NCBI GenBank assembly: GCA_015709655.1
Contig: CP054181.1
Location: 1,105,262 to 1,169,261, forward strand
Source of the DNA: Ignavibacteria bacterium
Lineage (GTDB): Bacteria; Bacteroidota; Ignavibacteria; Kapaibacteriales; Kapaibacteriaceae
DNA: 64,000 nucleotides
Reading direction: 5' to 3'
Both the position numbers and the translations under genes were made by a program. This document shows positions 28,851-38,300 of the stretch, one piece after another. The notes under the pieces are model-generated. The model saw only the letters and a program-made list of their open reading frames with translations, was not told where the DNA came from and did not search any database. Numbering within the stretch: position 1 is the first letter of the stretch; each line of letters opens with the position of its first letter.

Positions 28851-31800
28851 TTACTTAACGATGCTGATGGTGGTGGTGACAGTCTGACCGTTAACGGTGG
28901 CTACTACGGTGTAGGTGCCGCTGGCCAGCGGTGCTGCCGAGAGGTCCACCGTGCTGATGCCCTGCGGCAGGGTGCCGCTGTAGAGCCTGGCAACGGTCTT
29001 GCCCTGCATGTCAACCACGGCGATGTCGGCGGTGCCGGCGTCGGCAAGCTGCAGCGTGACCACGGCGGTGGTCCGCACGGGGTTCGGCTGCACGCTCTCG
29101 ATGCTCAGCAGCGTGCCGTCAGAGCCTATAAGCACTTCCACGATGCCGCTGCGCGACTGCGAGCCGTCACGGTCGGCGCTCACAAGGCGGTACTGGTAGA
29201 GGCCACTGCTGAGGTCACGGTCCACAATGCTGTAGTCACGACGCTCGGTGCTGCTGCCGGCGGCGGCAACGGTGGCAACCGTGCTCCAGGCGGCGGCGTC
29301 ACCGGCGGTAACATCGTCGGCACGACGGCGCTCGACGGCAAAGTGGTCGGCATTCTGCTCACTGGCCGTGGACCAGAACACGTCGGCATCGCTGCCGCGG
29401 CCACGGGCGTCAAAGCTCAGCAGTTCCACAGGCACTACCGTGCCGCCGTTGGTTTCAAAGAAGTCAATCACGCCGCGAAGCACACGCTCCACACCCGTGA
29501 AGGCACCCGTGCGACCGTAGTGACGCCAGTCCACGCCCAGGAACACTCTGTTGGAGGTCAGCGAGGCGGTGGCACTGCCGGCAATCGAGTCGGTGGTGCT
29601 GCGGTCACCTTTTTTGTAGCTGTACGAGGCCAGGGCTATGCCCGGTGTGGTGCCGTCAGAGTAGAGCTTCACAAGCGCCGGCTGCGGCGAGGCGTCACCG
29701 GCATAGCTCGTCTTGCTGATGGTCTCCTCGGTGTTGCGGGCGATGCCACGACCAACGATCTTCTTGCCGTCATAGTTCGGCGTCAGCGGTGTGCCCGGCG
29801 CCTGATGGGCGGCGCGCAGCACCGTGTGCACGAAGTTCTCGTCTGCGGCAATGCTGTTGCCGATGTGCTTCCGCGTGGGCTCCTGACTGCCTACGGCCAG
29901 GTTCTTCTTGTCACGCGAGGTGCCGGCTGCTACAAAGTTGCGCAGGTCGTTACGCTCGCTGATGCTGAAGCCGTTCTGATCGTGGGACCAGAATAGCGTG
30001 CGGTAAATCGTGTAGTCCACGGCGCGCGGCTCCCAGGCCGAGCGGTCCATGACGTCGTAGCTGAACATCATGCCCGCAGGGTTGTTGTAGAAGCCAAGGT
30101 CGTTTAAGCCCTTCAGCAGACTGTCGCTGTTGAGGCGGGCGGCAACTTCATTGGACGATGACCCCACGCCCAGCACCGTGCCAACGTTGCGGCCAGAGAC
30201 GATGATGCTGGTAAGCGAACGCTTGATGAAGAAGCGCAGCACCTTGCTGACGCTGTTGTTGGCATTGTTCTGATCATTCGGCGTGGTAACCTCGACGCGG
30301 TAGCGCGGCGTTACGTTCAGGCTCATGGCACTGAAACGGCCCGGTACGGCATAGGTCGGCAACTGCTGGTAGGTCTGCGGCGTAAAGCCCTGGATGCCAA
30401 AGGTAATGTCGGCACTGGCACCGCTGTTAAGATCCAGCTTGTAGGTACGGTCCACAACAGGATTGGCATTCCACTGCGGCACCGACAGGTTGTTGTTGTT
30501 GCTCACAGGGCTCTCCAGCCAGATGCGCACACGGATGTCGGCACCCGTACGCGGCAGTCCGCCGTTGTTGCGGATGCGTGCCGAGACGTCAACAGGGGCG
30601 GCCGTCATGATGTACTCGGCATCGCTGGTGATGCCGCTGCTGGCCTTGTACGACTTCGGACTCAGAATGTCGATGCTCTCAAGGTCGCTGACGTAGCTCC
30701 GGCCGTCAAACTCATCGGCACCTATGTCGTAGCCCAGGCCGGCGGCGCCGCGCGTCTGTCCGTCAATGTCGGTCTTCACCGATGACAGGCGGATGCCGCG
30801 GTCGTTAAGAACAGAGCCGATTGGCGGCTGCGGCGTGATCTTCACGCGCAGTTTCTGTGCCGGGGCGACTCCCTGATATTCAAATTCACTGACAAAGTTG
30901 CCCGTAACGCTGCTGATGTCCTGACCCGTCCAGTTACGCCACTGGTCCATGGTCAGAAACTCGTCCGGCGTGCCTTCCCAGACAACTTCGCTGCCGGCGC
31001 TGATCTCCATCATGTAGGCTACCGAGCTCTGCGGCGTATAGTAGGCGTTGTAGTTCGACACCAGGGCCGCAGGGGCGCCGCTGCCCAGATACCATGTGTT
31101 AACCTTCTGGTTGCGGAACATCGTGCCCTGGTAGAGTAAACCCGCATGGACACTCTTGCTGGCAGTGGAGGAGCCCAGCATGGCGATGGCGTTGTTGACC
31201 ACGACGGTACCGTTACCGTGCTGAATGGCAATGCCGGCAATCATGCTGCTGGTGCTCTGCACCTTGTCATCGGTCATCACCACCGTGTTGTTGGCCACCG
31301 TGTCTCCACGCGTGAAGTAGTCGGCAGAAGCCGGCGTCTCCAGCGAGGCACCGTTGCGACCCGTCAGAAGGTGGATGCCGCCAAGGTTGCCCATGGTGCT
31401 GCCCCGTGACAGACCCCAGACCGTGTTGCCCGTCACCAGCGTACGCTCGGCCGACGACGGTGCGTAGTACATCCCGCCGGAGGCCGACACCGACTGGTAG
31501 GCGTTGCGCACCTGCTCGATGACGATGCCGCGGCTCATGTAGGTGCCACGGATGCCGCTGATCTCGTTGCCCGAGACCACGGCGTTCTGCACGTTGTACT
31601 GGTTAACACCGCCAAGGAGGATACCCATGGCATCGTCGGCGGCTGGGGCTCCCTGCACCGCAGCGCCATCCTTGCCAGCAACCTCAGAGCTGCTGCCCAC
31701 ACCGTAGATGCGGTTGCCCTTAACCTGCAGCTTGTCCTGATAGCCCGCGGCAATACCGGCACGGCCAACATCATAGATCACGTTGTGGTTGATTTGGGTG

Positions 31801-34618
31801 CCCGTGCTGTAGTACGGACGAAACTCGTTGACACCGCCCTTGAGCAGCGTGCCGATACCTAAGGAGACGATACCGTAGCCAAAGCCGCTGATCTCGTTGC
31901 CGCTGTATTCGTTGCCGCTGCCGGCTGTGGTGTCCAGACGCTCAGAGTTGTTGCCCGTGATACCCACCGGTACCTTGTTACGGTCAACGATACCACCCGA
32001 GTAGGTGTGGCTAACGCCGCCAACAGAACGCTGGTCGGCTTCAAAGGTGAACTGTCCGTTGGTAAACAACACCCGCGGCAGTGAGTTGGCATAGCTCGGC
32101 GAGGTGCCTGCAGCATTGCCGATGATCATGTTGCGGAGCTTGATGGACTGCGAGCCGTCGCCCAGATAGAACGGGGCACGGAACGGTGTCGTGGCATTTA
32201 AGGTTATGCGGATGGACTTCTGCGAGCCGCCGTCAAAGATGAAGTTGCCCGCCGAGTTCGAGTAGGCGCGCACCGTTGGGAACTCACGCCCCAACGCCTG
32301 CTGGTTGGTGGGCATCAGGTTCTGACCAAACAGAACGCCAATGCCGTTGGTGGAGTTCAGCGTGATCTCTATTGAGCCGCGCGTCAGGCTCCGCTCCAGC
32401 GATGGCTGGAACGTGACCGTGTTGGTGCCGCTCATGCCAGAGATGTAGCCCGTCAGGTCAAGAGCTACACCACCGGTATTCACAGTACCGTTAAGTGTGT
32501 AGCTTCGTCGGTAAGCTCGAAGGTAACAGGACCCGACACGCCGCGGCGGTACAGGTCACTGACAGCCTGGTCGATGGTTGCATAGTTGTTTGATTTGCCA
32601 CCGTTCAGCAGGCCAATGGTGTACTTGCCCTCCATGTTGCCCAGAACCGTAAAGGTGTAGCACACCTGGTCATTTGCAGGCTCGGGGTCGTTGGTCTTCA
32701 GCGTCATACAGGCACGGTAGCTGCCACCCTGGTCGGGCGTGAACAGCGGAAATACCGCCGTGGCAAAGTTCTGCGGTGCCGTAGCGTCAACCGACTGCAG
32801 GACAATCTGCTCGCTGTACACTTTCTGCATGCCCGGCAGACGGAAAATCTCCATCAGCACCGGCCAGTTCGAGCCGTCAAGAATACCGTTGTTGCGAATC
32901 TGGCCAGTTGGCTGGAACGGACGGTTGGCGTAGTATTCCTTGCCGGAGGCCGGTATCGTAATGGCGTCGGCAGCACCCTCCTGGTTGTAGTTGACTTCAA
33001 AGATGTGGGTCTGGCCGGCAAGTGGCAGACAGTCGTTGCCGGTCTGGAGATCGTACGCATTTTTAAGAGTGGCACAGTACTCGGCACTATAGCGTCCCAC
33101 AGCCGTCGGCACAAACGGGGCGCCCGTGAAGTCCACACTGGCGCGTGCTCCGGTTTCAAGAACTCCTTCCCAGGTGGTGCTGCCTTCATAGACTTTCTGC
33201 CCACCGGGATAGGTACGGATAACAACCGTCAGGTCCACCTCGGTCACGTCATCAAGACCAACGTTCTGAATCTGACACGACAGCGGTGTGGTCACGTTCA
33301 GCGGGTTCTTCTTTGGTACTGGCTGTGGCGAGCGGATCTGCGACATCGCAACGTCATTCTGGAACGCTACGATGAACGATTTATACCATGACTGCAGACC
33401 ACAGGCTCCCGAGTTCACGGTGGCCTCCACACGGTAGCTGCCACCGGTGGCGTTGGTGAGGTTCAAAGAACCGTCTGAATTAGCGTACAAACCCGTGGCA
33501 CCCGTCATCGTGATCTGCTTCTCACCCGAGCTTGTGCCCGTGAACGTGTACGACGAATTGCCACCCCACGTTGCGGTGTACACCGTGTTCGTACTGGGAA
33601 GTGGTCCAACTATTTTATACGTAATGGTAAACAGCTGACTGGGTTGCTCATAAAACGTGAGCGACGGCTTCGGATGGTTTCTGTCCTGTCCCTTGTACAC
33701 ATCACCGGCACGCAGAATACGGCGGGGGTCGATGTCATCAGGGTACGACTGGGTCACGCCTGATTTAATGGCAAGACGCACCAGCGGTCGGAACCAGCGA
33801 TAACCGTATTCATAGTTAGGATTGTATTGGTAATAGTACAAATACGGCCATGTATAGCTGTATTCAAGATAATTACAATCTGTCTGATTGTAATAGTAAT
33901 ACGTGAATGCCTGGAACCACGGTGGGTATGCGTAATAACTTTGACCGGGAGCCGGAGGGTTAACCTCGGTGATCATAAATGTGGCATACTGACCGTTCTG
34001 GGTTATGTTGGTAGGACGGCAGTTAAGGAGGCCAATGGCAATATTGCTCTTCCCGTCCCATACAAACTGATTTCCATTAAACTCGTAATCTACCCAGGTT
34101 GTGTCGCCTTCTCCAACTACCGGCAGACTCCAGCTACTGGTATTCATGACTTCAACTACATTCGTCTGCGGCTGAATAACGCCACCAATTTTCTGAATAC
34201 AGTGTGTGTAGTAATACGGATACCCACCTTGGGCAGAACCGTTAAACTGCCCCAGGTATGTTGAACCAATTGACTTCACGAAAATCCGCATCGAACCCTG
34301 ATACTCCTGGGGTACATGTACAAACTGCATCCCGAGACCGGCAAGCGGTCCGGCACACAGTCCGGCCTTCTTCATGTCCGCAGCTGTTACGATAAACTCA
34401 TCATAACCGCGATTGTAGTAATCGTAGTACGAATAGTTTCCAAAGATGTACTGCGTCAAATTTGGATAATTGTACTCATAGAAATAGTTCGTGCGCTGCT
34501 GCCCTCCGGTTACGCCCGGGATCGTCACGTAATTCTGCGCCTCTGCCAATTGCATACTGCAAAGCAGTAGTATGGCCGATGTAAGAATAACCGAAGAGAG
34601 TACTGACTTGCATCTCAT
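28851..34618 (-). pseudogene. Giant T9SS-sorted beta-helix surface protein, copy C, frameshifted
   Basis: Same architecture as copies A, B and D, but broken by a one-base deletion near 32500-32503 (GTGTAGCTTCGTCGG where copy A reads GTGTACGATTCGTCGG). The span 28851-34618 is 5768 bases, exactly one short of a whole number of codons, which fits a single deletion. The first part (34618 to 32480, about 711 residues) has a signal peptide (ATG at 34618 after AGGAG, SMQLAEAQ) and ends in a short false tail. The second (32483 to 28851) opens at a GTG overlapping the TGA stop but has no signal peptide, so it would lack export. No homopolymer marks the site. It could be a real mutation or a sequencing/assembly error. 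The N-terminal region resembles copy A more than B or D. Confidence 0.88.
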
Positions 34619-34766
34619 GGTTGGATTACTCCTGTGTAAATAAATAAATTTTTTGTGTTTAAATACAATCCTAATTGTCAGCAAATGCGCAATTCAGACA
34701 GTCAGGGTTTTTACGACTGCTATAATTACACACTGCAACTGACTTGAATGTAACAAGACAGGATTG

Positions 34767-34797
34767 CAAAGGTTACACAACAAATTAACTTATGCAA
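34767..34797 (-). promoter_or_regulatory. Candidate promoter of copy C
   Basis: In the gene direction, TTG (34797-34795), 19 bases, then TAACCTTTG, 149 bases before the ATG. This approximates the Bacteroidota TTG/TAnnTTTG layout with one extra base in the -7 box. Copy D has the same arrangement with an 18-base gap. Confidence 0.4.
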
Positions 34798-34821
34798 GTC
34801 TTTGATTTTTAAAGGGGATAC

Positions 34822-34837
34822 GACAGTTTGTCCTGTC
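34822..34837. promoter_or_regulatory. Palindromic operator-like site upstream of copy C
   Basis: GACAG-TTTGTC-CTGTC, arms of 5 bases, inside a longer block also found upstream of copy D. It lies 25 bases upstream of the TTG of the candidate promoter, a position suiting an activator. Confidence 0.45.
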
Positions 34838-34891
34838 ATAATTGCGCTTCTGACATACTTGCGCATTTGTGGGTCAATGTGACACTCTTTG

Positions 34892-34977
34892 TGCTTGGAG
34901 CGGGGGTCGAACCCGCACGTCCCTTACGGAACACGGGATTTTAAGTCCCGTGCGTCTGCCAATTCCGCCATCCAAGC
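34892..34977 (-). tRNA. tRNA-Leu (anticodon TAA)
   Basis: Folds as a class II tRNA: acceptor stem GCTTGGA/TCCAAGC, discriminator A, anticodon stem CGGGA/TCCCG with loop CTTAAAA (anticodon TAA, reading UUA/UUG), a long variable arm (GTTCC...GGGAC) and T-arm GCGGG-TTCGACC-CCCGC. CCA is not encoded. It sits between copies C and D of the surface-protein array, on the same strand. Confidence 0.96.
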
Positions 34978-34987
34978 GAAGTTTTGT

Positions 34988-34995
34988 CAAAAATA
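34988..34995 (-). promoter_or_regulatory. -7 element of the tRNA-Leu promoter
   Basis: TATTTTTG on the minus strand exactly matches TAnnTTTG and lies 10 bases before the tRNA 5' end. A -33 TTG is not clear (TTCGAC at about the right distance). Confidence 0.5.
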
Positions 34996-35305
34996 CATTA
35001 CCGGAAATATTAAAGTCGAAATAAAAAAAAATGTCGGTTTATGACATTTTTCTGCCAGCAGGGCCGGAAACGATGATATCGAAGCCCACATCATTAAACA
35101 CGACATCACGTCGTCCAGAACAAAACTAAGACAGTTCATGGTATTCCAACAAGCTCAAATTTACGGCATGTCATTCGTACCCAAGTTCCTGCCGTTTCTG
35201 CACATTTATCGTTGCTTTATTTATTATAATCTTTCTTTTTTCTTTTATCTATACCACCATTTAGCTGATTCAGCTTAGCATAACCATACTAATTTATTTT
35301 ATGAA
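34996..35305. other. Spacer between tRNA-Leu and copy D
   Basis: No gene seen. It holds an AT-rich hairpin at about 35025-35051 (AAAAATGTC/GACATTTTT) with A/T runs on both sides, which could act as a weak terminator in either direction. The rest is AT-rich sequence without recognisable structure. Confidence 0.4.
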
Positions 35306-35330
35306 GGGGGCTACGTCATACTTAGCCCCC
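35306..35330 (-). repeat. 3' hairpin of copy D
   Basis: GGGGGCTA/TAGCCCCC stem, identical to the copy C hairpin, 10 bases after the stop of copy D. Confidence 0.65.
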
Positions 35331-35340
35331 GTGGTTGGTT

Positions 35341-38300
35341 TTACTTAACGATGCTGATGGTGGTTGTGACAGTCTGACCGTTAACGGTGGCTACTACGGT
35401 GTAGGTGCCGCTGGCCAGCGGTGCTGCCGAGAGGTCCACCGTGCTGATGCCCTGCGGCAGGGTGCCGCTGTAGAGCCTGGCAACGGTCTTGCCCTGCATG
35501 TCAACCACGGCGATGTCGGCGGTGCCGGCGTCGGCAAGCTGCAGCGTGACCACGGCGGTGGTCCGCACGGGGTTGGGCTGCACGCTCTCGATGCTCAGCA
35601 GCGTGCCGTCAGAGCCTATAAGCACTTCCACGATGCCGCTGCGCGACTGCGAGCCGTCACGGTCGGCGCTCACAAGGCGGTACTGGTAGAGGCCACTGCT
35701 GAGGTCACGGTCCACAATGCTGTAGTCACGACGCTCGGTGCTGCTGCCGGCGGCGGCAACGGTGGCAACCGTGCTCCAGGCGGCGGCGTCACCGGCGGTA
35801 ACATCGTCGGCACGACGGCGCTCGACGGCAAAGTGGTCGGCATTCTGCTCACTGGCCGTGGACCAGAACACGTCGGCATCGCTGCCGCGGCCACGGGCGT
35901 CAAAGCTCAGCAGTTCCACAGGCACTACCGTGCCGCCGTTGGTTTCAAAGAAGTCAATCACGCCGCGAAGCACACGCTCCACACCCGTGAAGGCACCCGT
36001 GCGACCGTAGTGACGCCAGTCCACGCCCAGGAACACTCTGTTGGAGGTCAGCGAGGCGGTGGCACTGCCGGCAATCGAGTCGGTGGTGCTGCGGTCACCT
36101 TTTTTGTAGCTGTACGAGGCCAGGGCTATGCCCGGTGTGGTGCCGTCAGAGTAGAGCTTCACAAGCGCCGGCTGCGGCGAGGCGTCACCGGCATAGCTCG
36201 TCTTGCTGATGGTCTCCTCGGTGTTGCGGGCGATGCCACGACCAACGATCTTCTTGCCGTCATAGTTCGGCGTCAGCGGTGTGCCCGGCGCCTGATGGGC
36301 GGCGCGCAGCACCGTGTGCACGAAGTTCTCGTCTGCGGCAATGCTGTTGCCGATGTGCTTCCGCGTGGGCTCCTGACTGCCTACGGCCAGGTTCTTCTTG
36401 TCACGCGAGGTGCCGGCTGCTACAAAGTTGCGCAGGTCGTTACGCTCGCTGATGCTGAAGCCGTTCTGATCGTGGGACCAGAATAGCGTGCGGTAAATCG
36501 TGTAGTCCACGGCGCGCGGCTCCCAGGCCGAGCGGTCCATAACGTCGTAGCTGAACATCATGCCCGCAGGGTTGTTGTAGAAGCCAAGGTCGTTTAAGCC
36601 CTTCAGCAGACTGTCGCTGTTAAGGCGGGCGGCAACTTCGTTGGACGTCGAGTTGGCATCAAGGACGGTGCCGACGTTGCGGCCAGAGACGATGATGCTG
36701 GTAAGCGAACGCTTGATGAAGAAGCGCAGCACCTTGCTGACGCTGTTGTTGGCATTGTTCTGATCATTCGGCGTGGTAACCTCTACACGGTAGCGCGGCG
36801 TTACGTTCAGGCTCATGGCACTGAAACGGCCCGGAACAGCATAGGTCGGCAACTGCTGGTAGGTCTGCGGCGTAAAGCCCTGGATGCCAAAGGTAATGTC
36901 GGCACTGGCACCGCTGTTAAGATCCAGCTTGTAGGTACGGTCCACAACAGGATTGGCATTCCACTGCGGCACCGACAGGTTGTTGTTGTTGCTCACAGGG
37001 CTCTCCAGCCAGATGCGCACACGGATGTCGGCACCCGTACGCGGCAGTCCGCCGTTGTTGCGGATGCGTGCCGAGACGTCAACAGGGGCGGCCGTCATGA
37101 TGTACTCGGCATCGCTGGTGATGCCGCTGCTGGCCTTGTACGACTTCGGACTCAGAATGTCGATGCTCTCAAGGTCGCTGACGTAGCTCCGGCCGTCAAA
37201 CTCATCGGCACCTATGTCGTAGCCCAGGCCGGCGGCGCCGCGCGTCTGTCCGTCAATGTCGGTCTTCACCGATGACAGGCGGATGCCGCGGTCGTTAAGA
37301 ACAGAGCCGATTGGCGGCTGCGGCGTGATCTTCACGCGCAGTTTCTGTGCCGGGGCGACTCCCTGATATTCAAATTCACTGACAAAGTTGCCCGTAACGC
37401 TGCTGATGTCCTGACCCGTCCAGTTACGCCACTGGTCCATGGTCAGAAACTCGTCCGGCGTGCCTTCCCAGACAACTTCGCTGCCGGCGCTGATCTCCAT
37501 CATGTAGGCTACCGAGCTCTGCGGCGTATAGTAGGCGTTGTAGTTCGACACCAGGGCCGCAGGGGCGCCGCTGCCCAGATACCATGTGTTAACCTTCTGG
37601 TTGCGGAACATCGTGCCCTGGTAGAGTAAACCCGCATGGACACTCTTGCTGGCAGTGGAGGAGCCCAGCATGGCGATGGCGTTGTTGACCACGACGGTAC
37701 CGTTACCGTGCTGAATGGCAATGCCGGCAATCATGCTGCTGGTGCTCTGCACCTTGTCATCGGTCATCACCACCGTGTTGTTGGCCACCGTGTCTCCACG
37801 CGTGAAGTAGTCGGCAGAAGCCGGCGTCTCCAGCGAGGCACCGTTGCGACCCGTCAGAAGGTGGATGCCGCCAAGGTTGCCCATGGTGCTGCCCCGTGAC
37901 AGACCCCAGACCGTGTTGCCCGTCACCAGCGTACGCTCGGCCGACGACGGTGCGTAGTACATCCCGCCGGAGGCCGACACCGACTGGTAGGCGTTGCGCA
38001 CCTGCTCGATGACGATGCCGCGGCTCATGTAGGTGCCACGGATGCCGCTGATCTCGTTGCCCGAGACCACGGCGTTCTGCACGTTGTACTGGTTAACACC
38101 GCCAAGGAGGATACCCATGGCATCGTCGGCGGCTGGGGCTCCCTGCACCGCAGCGCCATCCTTGCCAGCAACCTCAGAGCTGCTGCCCACACCGTAGATG
38201 CGGTTGCCCTTAACCTGCAGCTTGTCCTGATAGCCCGCGGCAATACCGGCACGGCCAACATCATAGATCACGTTGTGGTTGATTTGGGTGCCCGTGCTGT

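Noticed and set aside
32480..32483. Programmed frameshift or coupled restart in copy C (GTG overlapping TGA)
   Set aside because: No slippery run is present, intact copies read straight through, and a restarted product would lack the signal peptide.
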